In this document: piece after piece, positions 1 through 8,205 of the stretch
Layout: every line of letters starts with the position of its first letter
How positions within the stretch are numbered: the stretch's first letter is position 1
Origin: Pseudomonas guariconensis
GTDB lineage: Bacteria > Pseudomonadota > Gammaproteobacteria > Pseudomonadales > Pseudomonadaceae
Assembly (NCBI RefSeq): GCF_015680235.1
Contig: NZ_JADLJL010000031.1
Span: 1 to 57,154 of the forward strand
DNA: 57,154 nt
Reading direction: 5' to 3'
Notes under the pieces: generated by a model
The model's input: the letters and a program-made list of their open reading frames with translations, nothing else
Database searches by the model: none
What the model was told of the DNA's origin: nothing
Made by a program: the position numbers and the translations under genes

Positions 1-317
1 AGGTAGGGGTTTTGTCTTTCCGGGTCTGATAACCGCGCCCGGGGTCTACGGCCGCTGCGCGCCCGATTCGCGGCACAAGGCCGCTCCTACAGGGCCCGTG
101 TTTCTCTTAAGCAAATCTCTTTTGCGCAATCCGCCGCTTATCTTCTCGCCAACAGCTGCGACAATTAATGCCGATAATTGACGTGACTTTCCTGCATACA
201 GCCTACGTCAAGGCTTAGGTTCCGTGGATCCTTACCTGCGGACATAGCGATGCCAGCGTACCGTGCTGCGCATTCCTGGACTTCACCACCGTCCTATCAT
301 TTGAGGTAGCAAGCAAG
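1..317. other. Intergenic region upstream of acetolactate synthase
   Basis: The window opens in non-coding sequence. It holds one REP core at 65-92 and an AT-richer stretch around 150-200 that probably carries the promoter of the next gene. A TTGACG at 178-183 could be a -35 hexamer, but no convincing -10 stands at the right distance, so no promoter is assigned. I see no gene here. Confidence 0.5.
65..92. repeat. REP element (single copy)
   Basis: The core GCGGCACAAGGCCGCTCCTAC is the same subfamily as the copies at 2698, 22195 and 35654. It is a short imperfect palindrome in non-coding DNA. Confidence 0.8.
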
Positions 318-1961
318 ATGGCCAAGGCCGCCGATGTCGTTGTGCAATGCCTGGAAAACGAAGGTGTCGAGTATGTGTTCGGCATTCCCGGCGAGGAGAA
401 CCTCGACCTGCTGGAATCCCTGCGCAAGTCGAAGATCAAGCTGGTCCTGACCCGTCACGAGCAATCCGCAGGCTTCATGGCCGCCACCTATGGCCGCCTG
501 ACCGGCAAGACCGGTGTCAGCCTGTCGACCCTGGGCCCCGGCGCCACCAACCTGGTGACCGCCAGTGCCTACGCCTACCTGGGCGGCATGCCAATGATGA
601 TGATCACCGGCCAGAAACCGATCAAGAAGTCCAAGCAGGGCCGTTTCCAGATCATCGATGTGTGCGGCATGATGGACCCCATCACCAAGTACACCCACCA
701 GTTCGCCTCGGCCGACAACATCCCTGCCCGTATGCGCGAAGCCTTCCGCCTGGCTGAAGAAGAAAAGCCGGGTGCCGTGCACCTTGAGCTGCCGGAAGAC
801 ATCGCCGCCGAGCAGACCGATGCCATGCCGATCCAGCCGAGCCTGCACCGCCGTCCGCTGGCCGAGCACGTGGCCATCGAAGCCGCCATCGAGAAACTGC
901 GCACTGCCCGCAGCCCCATCCTGGTAATCGGCGCCGGTGCCAACCGCAAGATGACCGCCAAGGTTCTCAAGCAACTGATCGACAAGACCGGCATCCCGTT
1001 CGTCACCACCCAGCTGGGTAAAGGTGTGGTGGACGAGCGCCACCCGAGCTTCCTCGGCAACGCTGCACTGTCGTCCGGTGATTTCGTCCACCGTGCCATC
1101 GAAGCGGCCGACTTGATCATCAACATCGGCCACGACGTCATCGAGAAGCCGCCATTCTTCATGGTGCGCGGCGGTACCGAAGTCATCCACGTCAACTTCC
1201 GCTCCGCCGAAGTCGATGCCGTGTACTTCCCGCAGATCGAAGTGATCGGCGACATCGCCAACGCCGTTTGGCAGATCGCTGAAGGCCTGGGTGACACCTC
1301 GCACTGGGACTTCACCCGCCTACTGGCCATCCGCGAAGCCAACGAAGCGCAGATCGCAGAAGGCAAGGACGACGACCGCTTCCCGGTCTACCCGCAGCGC
1401 CTGGTTGCCGACATCCGCCGCGTATTGCCGTCCGAAGGCATCGTCGCGCTGGACAACGGCATCTACAAGATCTGGTTCGCCCGTAACTACAAGGCCCACA
1501 AGCCTAACACCGTGCTGCTGGACAACGCCTTGGCGACCATGGGCGCAGGTCTGCCGTCGGCGATGGCGGCACACCTGGTCTACCCGGACCGCCCGGTGAT
1601 CTCGGTGTGCGGCGACGGCGGCTTCATGATGAACAGCCAGGAGTTGGAAACTGCGGTTCGCCTGGGCATGCACATCACCGTGGTGATCCTGCGTGACGAC
1701 GGTTACGGCATGATCCGCTGGAAGCAGGCCAACATGGGCTTCACCGATTTCGGCCTGGACTACGGCAACCCGGACTTCGTCAAATACGCCGAAGCCTATG
1801 GTGCCAATGGTCACCGCGTGGAAAGCGCCGAAGGCCTGCTGCCGCTGCTCGAGCACTGCATCAAGACCCCTGGTGTGCACGTGATCGACTGCCCAGTGGA
1901 CTACAGCGAAAACGACCGCATCCTCAACCAGGAGCTGCGTGAGCGCGCGCTGGCGGTATAA
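318..1961 (+). CDS. Acetolactate synthase, catabolic (AlsS-like), ThDP-dependent
   Basis: This 547-residue ThDP enzyme probably condenses two pyruvates to 2-acetolactate plus CO2 in the cytoplasm. The N-terminal pyrimidine-binding domain has GIPGEEN and RHEQ, with E48 as the expected catalytic glutamate that activates ThDP. The C-terminal PP domain carries GDGG from residue 432, followed by LRDDGYGMIRWKQ where the family metal and ThDP motif ends. No small regulatory subunit (ilvN/ilvM) lies beside it, which fits the single-subunit catabolic type rather than the anabolic IlvBN enzyme. The start at ATG 318 follows a GAGGT Shine-Dalgarno. A paired REP downstream separates it from the next gene. 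The ThDP fold is certain; other ThDP carboligases (glyoxylate carboligase, oxalyl-CoA decarboxylase) are less likely alternatives. Confidence 0.85.
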   Translation: MAKAADVVVQCLENEGVEYVFGIPGEENLDLLESLRKSKIKLVLTRHEQSAGFMAATYGRLTGKTGVSLSTLGPGATNLVTASAYAYLGGMPMMMITGQKPIKKSKQGRFQIIDVCGMMDPITKYTHQFASADNIPARMREAFRLAEEEKPGAVHLELPEDIAAEQTDAMPIQPSLHRRPLAEHVAIEAAIEKLRTARSPILVIGAGANRKMTAKVLKQLIDKTGIPFVTTQLGKGVVDERHPSFLGNAALSSGDFVHRAIEAADLIINIGHDVIEKPPFFMVRGGTEVIHVNFRSAEVDAVYFPQIEVIGDIANAVWQIAEGLGDTSHWDFTRLLAIREANEAQIAEGKDDDRFPVYPQRLVADIRRVLPSEGIVALDNGIYKIWFARNYKAHKPNTVLLDNALATMGAGLPSAMAAHLVYPDRPVISVCGDGGFMMNSQELETAVRLGMHITVVILRDDGYGMIRWKQANMGFTDFGLDYGNPDFVKYAEAYGANGHRVESAEGLLPLLEHCIKTPGVHVIDCPVDYSENDRILNQELRERALAV

Positions 1962-1974
1962 CGCCTGAGCCCAG

Positions 1975-2034
1975 ATCGCGGGCAGGCCTATTCCCACAGG
2001 TACATCACAGGCCTGGTGGGGCTTGCCCGCGATT
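1975..2034. repeat. Inverted REP pair
   Basis: The arms ATCGCGGGCAGGCC and GGCTTGCCCGCGAT face each other around about 30 bases. The transcript could fold into a large hairpin after the acetolactate synthase gene, so a terminator role is possible. Confidence 0.75.
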
Positions 2035-2101
2035 GTCATTATCCAGTCAACCCATCCCCCCATGTGTTAGGGTGCATCCAAATATCCTTTGGACGTAACC
2101 C

Positions 2102-2653
2102 ATGTTCCCTGCGCTCAGCGATAAAGAATTCGACCGTCTGGAAGACCTGCTGATCACCTACGGCAATGACTTCTCCGTGCTCAACCTGGCCGAGCTCGAT
2201 GGCTTCTTCACTGCCCTGGCCAGTTCCCCGATCAGCATCCTTCCCGAACAATGGCTGCCGGCCATTTCTGGCGGCAAGGTACCCAAGTTCAAGAAGCCGG
2301 CCGATGAAGAGGCCTACACCGCCTTGATGCTGCGTTATTACCAGCAAAGAGCTGACGAGTTGGCCGAGCATCTCGACCACTTCGAGCCGCTGTTCGAGGA
2401 GAGCGAAGGCGAGGAGGGGCCGGCGATCATCCTGGAAGAATGGTGCTTCGGCTACATGCGCGGCACACAAGTCGCGGGCTGGGACGCGTTGCCGCCCGAA
2501 CAGGACCGGCTGCTCAAGGCCATTTCGCTGCACGGCCTGGAAGACAACTTCGAACTGCTCGACTCCATGAGCTTCGACGAACATCAAGCGTGCGTCCCTC
2601 AGGTCGTAGAGGCCGCGCGTAGCCTGTATCGGTATTTCAAGCAGCGAAACTGA
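2102..2653 (+). CDS. YecA/UPF0149 family protein
   Basis: This 183-residue acidic protein begins LSDKEFDRLEDLLI and contains LDGFFTALASSP, the hallmark LDGF(F/L)xA block of the UPF0149 (YecA/YgfB) family. A second conserved stretch, EEWCFGYMRG, lies in the middle. The C-terminal cysteine-rich SEC-C zinc tail found in some YecA proteins is absent. The biochemical role of the family is not settled, so none is assigned. It stands alone between an upstream REP pair and the convergent nrdB gene. The start is the ATG at 2102, downstream of a weak TTTGGA. Confidence 0.8.
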   Translation: MFPALSDKEFDRLEDLLITYGNDFSVLNLAELDGFFTALASSPISILPEQWLPAISGGKVPKFKKPADEEAYTALMLRYYQQRADELAEHLDHFEPLFEESEGEEGPAIILEEWCFGYMRGTQVAGWDALPPEQDRLLKAISLHGLEDNFELLDSMSFDEHQACVPQVVEAARSLYRYFKQRN

Positions 2654-2697
2654 CGCGATAAGGCCGGTATTTCCATGCTCCCACAGACGTCACCGTT

Positions 2698-2742
2698 CCC
2701 TGTAGGAGCGGCCTTGTGCCGCGATGGGCTGCGTAGCAGCCC
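2698..2742. repeat. REP element with flanking hairpin
   Basis: The core TGTAGGAGCGGCCTTGTGCC is followed at 2726-2742 by a perfect small hairpin, GGGCTGC-GTA-GCAGCCC. The same REP-plus-hairpin arrangement recurs at 22178 and 35682. Confidence 0.8.
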
Positions 2743-2776
2743 CAGCAGTCTCACGATGGATACTTTCCACGAGGAA

Positions 2777-2804
2777 ACAAAAAAGGCTGCCAAATGGCAG
2801 CCTT
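2777..2804 (-). terminator. Rho-independent terminator of nrdB
   Basis: The stem AAGGCTGCC / GGCAGCCTT (2783-2804) has an AAAT loop. Read on the minus strand it is followed by a run of T (A-tract at 2777-2784 on the plus strand). It lies about 20 bases after the nrdB stop codon. Confidence 0.9.
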
Positions 2805-2825
2805 CTTCATGACGGGCTCGGACAA

Positions 2826-4079
2826 TCAGTCCCAGCTCAACGCCCCACCGGTCTGATACTCGATAACCCGAGTCTCGAAGAAGTTCTTCTCCTTCTTCAA
2901 GTCCATGATCTCGCTCATCCATGGGAACGGGTTGGTCGTTCCTGGGTACTCTTCCTTCAGGCCGATCTGGGTCAGGCGGCGGTTGGCGATGAACTTGAGG
3001 TAGTCCTCCATCATCGCCGCGTTCATGCCCAGTACACCGCGTGGCATGGTGTCGCGGGCGTATTCGATCTCCAGCTGGGTACCCTGCAGGATCATCTGAG
3101 TCGCTTCTTCCTTCATCGCGGCGTCCCACAGGTGTGGGTTCTCGATCTTGATCTGGTTGATCACGTCGATGCCGAAGTTCAGGTGCATGGACTCGTCACG
3201 CAGGATGTACTGGAACTGCTCGGCGACGCCGGTCATCTTGTTGCGGCGGCCCATGGACAGGATCTGGGTGAAGCCGCAGTAGAAGAAGATGCCTTCCAGG
3301 ACGCAGTAGTAGGCGATCAGGTTGCGCAGCAGCTCCTTGTCGGTCTCGACGGTACCGGTGTTGAATTCCGGGTCGGAGATGGCGCGGGTGTACTTCAGGC
3401 CCCAGGCGGCTTTCTTCGCGACCGATGGGATCTCGTGGTACATGTTGAAGATCTCGCCTTCATCCATGCCCAGCGACTCGATGCAATACTGGTAGGCGTG
3501 AGTGTGGATCGCCTCTTCGAACGCCTGGCGCAGGATGTACTGGCGGCATTCGGGGTTGGTGATCAGGCGGTACACGGCCAGGGCCAGGTTGTTGGCCACC
3601 AGGGAGTCGGCGGTGGAGAAGAAGCCGAGGTTGCGCATCACGATGCGGCGCTCGTCCTCGGTCAGGCCGTCCATGCTCTTCCACAGGGCGATGTCGGCGG
3701 TCATGTTGACCTCTTGCGGCATCCAGTGGTTGGCGCAGCCGTCGAGGTACTTCTGCCAGGCCCAGTCGTACTTGAACGGCACCAGCTGGTTGAGGTCGGC
3801 GCGGCAGTTGATCATGCGCTTCTCGTCGACGCGCACGCGAGCGGACGAGCCTTCCAGTTCGGCCAGGCCTTCGGCGATGTCGAGTTCGTTCAGGGCGGCC
3901 TTGGCGCGCTTGACGGCGTCGGAGTCGTCGGCGGTGGCTACGCGGGCTTCCTGGGCGGCGGCGTCGCCGGCGCTGTCCAGCTTGTCGAGGGTGGCGGCAG
4001 CGGCGTTGCCTTGTGCAGCGGCGTTGCCTTTGGCGGCGACTTCGCCGTCTTCCTTGTCGAATTCGTCCCAGCTCAGCAT
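2826..4079 (-). CDS. nrdB: Ribonucleoside-diphosphate reductase, class Ia beta subunit
   Basis: This radical-generating subunit (417 aa) of aerobic ribonucleotide reductase pairs with NrdA to make dNDPs. The di-iron and tyrosyl-radical signature is visible as E189-x-x-H192-x-x-x-Y196 in EEAIHTHAY, and a second ligand pair is in RDESMHLNFG. The first ~80 residues form an Ala/Asp/Glu-rich extension (LSWDEFDKEDGEVAAK) ahead of the ferritin-like fold. Enterobacterial NrdB is shorter, near 375 residues. Unlike a simple nrdAB operon, nrdB is about 850 bases from nrdA, beyond the nrdA terminator and a 44-codon gene. It has its own leader of about 400 bases with an NrdR-box pair at 4480-4527, and it ends at a strong terminator. 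Confidence 0.95.
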   Translation of the reverse strand: MLSWDEFDKEDGEVAAKGNAAAQGNAAAATLDKLDSAGDAAAQEARVATADDSDAVKRAKAALNELDIAEGLAELEGSSARVRVDEKRMINCRADLNQLVPFKYDWAWQKYLDGCANHWMPQEVNMTADIALWKSMDGLTEDERRIVMRNLGFFSTADSLVANNLALAVYRLITNPECRQYILRQAFEEAIHTHAYQYCIESLGMDEGEIFNMYHEIPSVAKKAAWGLKYTRAISDPEFNTGTVETDKELLRNLIAYYCVLEGIFFYCGFTQILSMGRRNKMTGVAEQFQYILRDESMHLNFGIDVINQIKIENPHLWDAAMKEEATQMILQGTQLEIEYARDTMPRGVLGMNAAMMEDYLKFIANRRLTQIGLKEEYPGTTNPFPWMSEIMDLKKEKNFFETRVIEYQTGGALSWD

Positions 4080-4479
4080 GGTTCCTGGCTCCTGCTAGAG
4101 GGTTGCGCGGGGCAACCGGTTGGATTTTAAGAAAGTGATGCCTGTACGCAAGGCCGTTACGGCGATAGGACAGCTCGAGAGGCTGACTCTCGTTTACATC
4201 TGAATATGTTCATGCCTGGCCAACCCCCGGAGGAGGGGCCAGGGCATGCGAATTGTGTAGTGCAACGACATGAAGTGCGGGCCGGCCAAGCGCTTGACGT
4301 TGGCTTGTGTCAGGCAGCGGATCATTGTCTGAACCCTTTTTCGAGGGGGGCGAATTATAACGGAATCCGCTAGGGATCGGGACGTGCAGCATGCGGACGA
4401 TTGTATTTTTTCGACCGGTGAATGCGCGTTTCCGTTCACGAATTTCGTGTCGTTTTCTACGGAGGGAAAGTGTAGCTCT

Positions 4480-4527
4480 AACCTATATGTTGTGCCAGTT
4501 TAATTTTGTTGGCACAGGATATGGTGT
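4480..4527 (-). promoter_or_regulatory. NrdR-box pair upstream of nrdB
   Basis: Against the palindromic consensus ACACWATATATWGTGT, the sites 4480-4495 (AACCTATATGTTGTGC) and 4512-4527 (GCACAGGATATGGTGT) each match 12 of 16 positions. Their centres are 32 bases apart, about three helical turns, as is usual for paired NrdR boxes. NrdR is the Zn/ATP-cone repressor of ribonucleotide reductase genes. The match was made by eye. Confidence 0.65.
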
Positions 4528-4546
4528 TTTGGCAAAAGGCAGGTTG

Positions 4547-4630
4547 GCGGCCAATCGCCGACGAGCCGGCTTCCACAGGTGCAGCCTTTACACCGTACCT
4601 GTGGGAGCCGGCTTGCCGGCGATTGGCCGC
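4547..4630. repeat. Inverted REP pair
   Basis: The outer arms GCGGCCAATCGCC and GGCGATTGGCCGC enclose cores of the GAGCCGGCTT(GCC) / TCCCACAGGT subfamily, making one long imperfect palindrome. The cores match those at 34133 and 57042. Confidence 0.85.
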
Positions 4631-4634
4631 TATT

Positions 4635-4769
4635 TCACTGGCTACACCGTTGACGCAGTGTTTCGACGATGTGCGTCTTTGGATGCTGGCGCGCCTCTTC
4701 GACCGTGGTGAAACGGCCGGTTTCGGCGTTGCGGCCTATCTTGCGTACTGCTGTTTTCTTCCGAGCCAT
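4635..4769 (-). CDS. Small conserved-looking basic protein between nrdA and nrdB
   Basis: This 44-codon gene starts at ATG 4769 with a well-placed AAGGAAG Shine-Dalgarno. The product starts MARKKTAVRKIGRNAETGRF and ends in TVEEARQHPKTHIVETLR-type sequence: a strongly basic N-terminus followed by a possible short helix. I recall similar short proteins in other Pseudomonas but cannot assign a function. It lies after the nrdA terminator (4885-4924) and before the nrdB control region, so it is probably transcribed alone or by read-through. A longer in-frame extension up to 4925 runs through the nrdA terminator hairpin and is not used as the start. Confidence 0.6.
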   Translation of the reverse strand: MARKKTAVRKIGRNAETGRFTTVEEARQHPKTHIVETLRQRCSQ

Positions 4770-4884
4770 CGTTTGCCTTCCTTGTTGGGATAGAGGCCCG
4801 GCGCCGGGTAGCACCGGGTCTGGCTGTTTTATCCCTTGGCGAACGAGGTGTGCAGGGGGCACGACCTCTCGATGACGCGGATAC

Positions 4885-4924
4885 AAAAATGCCGCAAAAG
4901 GCGCCCGAAGGCGCCCTTGCGGCA
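4885..4924 (-). terminator. Rho-independent terminator of nrdA
   Basis: A long stem pairs TGCCGCAA-AGGCGCC with GGCGCCC-TTGCGGCA around CGAA (4890-4924). The A-run at 4885-4889 gives the T-tract on the minus strand. It starts 8 bases after the nrdA stop. Confidence 0.9.
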
Positions 4925-4931
4925 TGGGGTG

Positions 4932-7811
4932 TTACTGGCAGGCTTCGCAGTCTGGCTCGTCGATCGCGCAGGCCTTCGGCACTGGGGCTGGGCCCGCTGC
5001 CTGGACCGGGGCGCTGTCGCCGCCGCTGGAAACGGCATTGAGCTTGCCGGTGTTGATGGTCGACTTCTCGGTGCTGGTGGCAGCCAGGGCACGGAGGTAG
5101 TAGGTGGTTTTCAGACCACGGTACCAGGCCATGCGGTAGGTCACGTCCAGCTTCTTGCCCGAGGCGCCGGCAATGTACAGGTTCAGCGACTGGGCCTGGT
5201 CGATCCACTTCTGGCGACGGGAGGCGGCATCGACGATCCACTTGGTCTCGACTTCGAACGCGGTGGCGTACAGGTCCTTCAACTCTTGCGGGATGCGCTC
5301 GATCTGCTGGACGGAGCCGTCGTAGTACTTCAGGTCGTTGATCATGACCGAGTCCCACAGGCCGCGGGCCTTCAGGTCGCGGACCAGGTACGGGTTGATC
5401 ACGGTGAACTCGCCCGACAGGTTCGACTTGACGTACAGGTTCTGGTACGTCGGCTCGATCGACTGCGACACGCCGGTGATGTTGGCGATGGTCGCGGTCG
5501 GCGCGATGGCCATGATGTTCGAGTTGCGGATACCTTTCTTGACGCGCTCGCGGACAGGGGCCCAGTCCAGGGACTCTTCCAGGTTGACGTCGATGTACTT
5601 GGCGCCACGGGCCTCGATCAGGATCTGCTGGCTGTCCAGCGGCAGGATGCCCTTGGACCACAGCGAGCCTTCGAAGGTCTGGTAGGCGCCGCGCTCGTCG
5701 GCCAGGTCACAGGAAGCCTGGATGGCGTAGTAGCTGACGGCCTCCATCGACTTGTCGGCGAACTCGACTGCAGCGTCCGAGCCGTACGGGATGTGCTGCA
5801 GGTACAGCGCGTCCTGGAAGCCCATGATGCCCAAGCCGACCGGGCGGTGCTTGAAGTTCGAGTTCTGCGCCTGGGGCACCGAGTAGTAGTTGATGTCGAT
5901 CACGTTGTCGAGCATGCGCACGGCGGTCTTGACGGTACGCGCCAGCTTGGCGGTATCGAGCTTGCCGTCATTGATGTGGTTCGGCAGGTTGATCGAGCCC
6001 AGGTTGCACACCGCGATTTCGTCGGCGTTGGTGTTCAGGGTGATCTCGGTGCACAGGTTCGAGCTGTGTACAACGCCCACGTGTTGCTGCGGCGAACGCA
6101 GGTTGCACGGGTCCTTGAAGGTCAGCCACGGGTGGCCGGTCTCGAACAGCATAGACAGCATCTTGCGCCACAGGTCCTTGGCCTGGACGACCTTGAACAC
6201 CTTGATCTTGTTGTACTCGGTCAGGGCTTCGTAGTACTCGTAGCGCTCTTCGAAGGCCTTGCCGGTCAGATCGTGCAGATCAGGCACTTCCGAAGGCGAG
6301 AACAGGGTCCACTTGCCGTCGTCGAAGACGCGCTTCATGAACAGGTCCGGGATCCAGTTGGCGGTGTTCATGTCGTGGGTACGACGACGGTCGTCACCGG
6401 TGTTCTTGCGCAGCTCGAGGAATTCCTCGATGTCCAGGTGCCAGGTTTCCAGGTAGGCGCAGACAGCGCCCTTGCGCTTGCCGCCCTGGTTGACCGCCAC
6501 GGCGGTGTCGTTGACCACCTTCAGGAACGGCACGACGCCCTGCGACTTGCCGTTGGTGCCCTTGATGTACGAGCCCAGGGCGCGCACAGGGGTCCAGTCG
6601 TTGCCCAGGCCACCGGCGAATTTCGACAGCATGGCATTGTCGTGGATGGCCTTGTAGATGCCCGACAGGTCGTCCGGCACGGTGGTCAGGTAGCAGCTCG
6701 ACAGCTGTGGACGCAGGGTGCCAGCGTTGAACAGGGTCGGGGTGGAGGCCATGTAGTCGAACGAGGACAGCAGGTTGTAGAACTCGATCGCACGGGCTTC
6801 CTTGTCCTTCTCCTGCAGTGCCAGGCCCATGGCCACGCGCATGAAGAATACCTGCGGCAGCTCGAAGCGCACGCCATCCTTGTGGATGAAGTAGCGGTCG
6901 TACAGGGTCTGCAGGCCCAGGTAGGTGAATTGCTGGTCACGCTCGTGGTCGATGGCCTTGCCCAAGCGCTCCAGGTCGTAGCCCTTCAGCGCAGGGTCCA
7001 GCAGCTCGAACTCGACGCCTTTCTCGACGTAGGCCGGCAGGGCCTTGGCATACAGCTCGGCCATCTCGTGGTGGGTGGCGCTGTCGGCGACGTTCAGGAA
7101 GCCCAGCGCTTCGGCGCGCAGGGTGTCCATCAGCAGGCGGGCGGTGACGAAGGAGTAGTTCGGCTCGCGCTCGACCAGGGTACGGGCGGTCATTACCAGG
7201 GCGGTGTTGACGTCCTTGATGGCCACGCCGTCGTACAGGTTCTTCAGGGTGTCGCGCTGGATCAGCTCGCCGTCGACCTCGGCCAGGCCTTCGCAGGCTT
7301 CGCTGATGATGGTGTTCAGGCGCGCCATGTCCAGCGGCGCCAGGCTGCCGTCGGCCAGGGTGATGCGGATGCTCGGGTGCGGCTCGACCACGGCGTCGGT
7401 GTGGGCGCGGGTGGCGCGCTCCTTGGCACGTTGCTCGCGGTAGATCACGTAGTCGCGGGCGACTTTCTGCTCGCCGGCGCGCATCAGGGCCAATTCGACC
7501 TGGTCCTGGATTTCTTCGATGTGAATGGTGCCACCCGACGGCATGCGACGCTTGAAGGTCGCCGTGACCTGCTCGGTCAGGCGCGCGACGGTGTCATGGA
7601 TGCGCGACGAGGCAGCGGCCGTGCCGCCTTCAACTGCGAGGAACGCCTTGGTGATGGCAACGGTGATCTTGTCGTCGGTGTAGGGAACGACAGTGCCGTT
7701 GCGCTTGATCACGCGCAGTTGGCCCGGAGCGGTAGCAGCCAGATCCTGGTTCGAATCGGCGGCCTGCGGCACCTTCGCCTGCGGGTTCTCGCGAGTTGTG
7801 TCGGTTTGCAT
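4932..7811 (-). CDS. nrdA: Ribonucleoside-diphosphate reductase, class Ia alpha subunit
   Basis: This large catalytic subunit (959 aa) of aerobic ribonucleotide reductase reduces ribonucleoside diphosphates with NrdB's radical. The catalytic block N585-L-C587-T-E589 is present (Asn, thiyl Cys and Glu). The redox cysteines are in SSCYL and AVCNLGS, and the C-terminal thioredoxin-exchange pair is in PDCEACQ. The N-terminus carries two ATP-cone-like regions. The first, with VIKRNGTVVPYTDDKI, starts near residue 33; the second, with ITLADGSLAPLDMARL, starts near residue 150. This fits the longer pseudomonad form, enterobacterial NrdA being about 760 residues with one cone. The start at ATG 7811 follows GGAG. 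Upstream lie an NrdR-box pair and a perfect DnaA box. Confidence 0.95.
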   Translation of the reverse strand: MQTDTTRENPQAKVPQAADSNQDLAATAPGQLRVIKRNGTVVPYTDDKITVAITKAFLAVEGGTAAASSRIHDTVARLTEQVTATFKRRMPSGGTIHIEEIQDQVELALMRAGEQKVARDYVIYREQRAKERATRAHTDAVVEPHPSIRITLADGSLAPLDMARLNTIISEACEGLAEVDGELIQRDTLKNLYDGVAIKDVNTALVMTARTLVEREPNYSFVTARLLMDTLRAEALGFLNVADSATHHEMAELYAKALPAYVEKGVEFELLDPALKGYDLERLGKAIDHERDQQFTYLGLQTLYDRYFIHKDGVRFELPQVFFMRVAMGLALQEKDKEARAIEFYNLLSSFDYMASTPTLFNAGTLRPQLSSCYLTTVPDDLSGIYKAIHDNAMLSKFAGGLGNDWTPVRALGSYIKGTNGKSQGVVPFLKVVNDTAVAVNQGGKRKGAVCAYLETWHLDIEEFLELRKNTGDDRRRTHDMNTANWIPDLFMKRVFDDGKWTLFSPSEVPDLHDLTGKAFEERYEYYEALTEYNKIKVFKVVQAKDLWRKMLSMLFETGHPWLTFKDPCNLRSPQQHVGVVHSSNLCTEITLNTNADEIAVCNLGSINLPNHINDGKLDTAKLARTVKTAVRMLDNVIDINYYSVPQAQNSNFKHRPVGLGIMGFQDALYLQHIPYGSDAAVEFADKSMEAVSYYAIQASCDLADERGAYQTFEGSLWSKGILPLDSQQILIEARGAKYIDVNLEESLDWAPVRERVKKGIRNSNIMAIAPTATIANITGVSQSIEPTYQNLYVKSNLSGEFTVINPYLVRDLKARGLWDSVMINDLKYYDGSVQQIERIPQELKDLYATAFEVETKWIVDAASRRQKWIDQAQSLNLYIAGASGKKLDVTYRMAWYRGLKTTYYLRALAATSTEKSTINTGKLNAVSSGGDSAPVQAAGPAPVPKACAIDEPDCEACQ

Positions 7812-8131
7812 GGGTGGGTGTCTCCACAGTTTCTATATGTTCAGGCGCCTTTTGGGCGCCCACCGTTCCATCCACTAGCCTGGTGGCCAGAGCGGGGGAC
7901 GCACATGCACGCGCGTCCGCCCGCTCGGGTATACCGACTTCGGGACAGACTCAGGAATAAGGGGCAATAACCTGCCGCTCCCTGGCCGAAGTCAAATGCT
8001 CTTGGCGCTGGGGCCAAAGCTGTTGCTCTCAATGCTTCCGCTGGAGCGGTTTGCTGGTGAAACCACGTTTAGTTCGGCCAGAAAAATCGCTTGAATTTCT
8101 GTGCCGACTGGTGTTGGCGATAGTGGGCCAA

Positions 8132-8178
8132 ACCCAATATCTAGTGGTTCGCTGCGATGGGGATACAAGATAATGCGG
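8132..8178 (-). promoter_or_regulatory. NrdR-box pair upstream of nrdA
   Basis: Site 8132-8147 (ACCCAATATCTAGTGG) matches 13 of 16 positions of ACACWATATATWGTGT. Site 8163-8178 (ATACAAGATAATGCGG) matches 11 of 16. The centres are 31 bases apart, about three helical turns. The boxes are about 320-370 bases upstream of the nrdA start, so a long leader or a further promoter is implied. Confidence 0.6.
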
Positions 8179-8205
8179 TCTTGGGGGCTTTGCAAGGCGG
8201 GCGTC

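Larger units (their letters stand above)
4080..4634 (-). promoter_or_regulatory. Long upstream region and leader of nrdB
   Basis: No convincing gene lies here. On the minus strand there is a TATAAT hexamer (4359 to 4354) with no clear -35. An imperfect hairpin lies at 4211-4248 (CATGCCTGGCC against GGCC-A-GGGCATG), about 130 bases before the nrdB ATG. Two NrdR-box-like sites at 4480-4495 and 4512-4527 and a REP pair at 4547-4630 complete it. The TATAAT suggests a transcript leader of about 270 nt, but this is inference; the promoter may instead overlap the NrdR sites. Confidence 0.5.

Noticed and set aside
4391..4711. Small plus-strand open frame upstream of nrdB
   Set aside because: It reads through the NrdR boxes and the REP pair, with no ribosome binding site or homology.
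7830..7845. TTTCTATATGTTCAGG near the nrdA start as a possible NrdR box
   Set aside because: Only 9 of 16 consensus positions match, and no partner lies 31-32 bases away. The pair at 8132-8178 fits much better.
4836..7970. Very long open frame (over 1000 codons) on the plus strand opposite nrdA
   Set aside because: It is an antisense shadow caused by high GC and codon bias. The product is low-complexity (Val/Gly/Gln/His-rich) with no domain, while nrdA on the other strand has all catalytic motifs.
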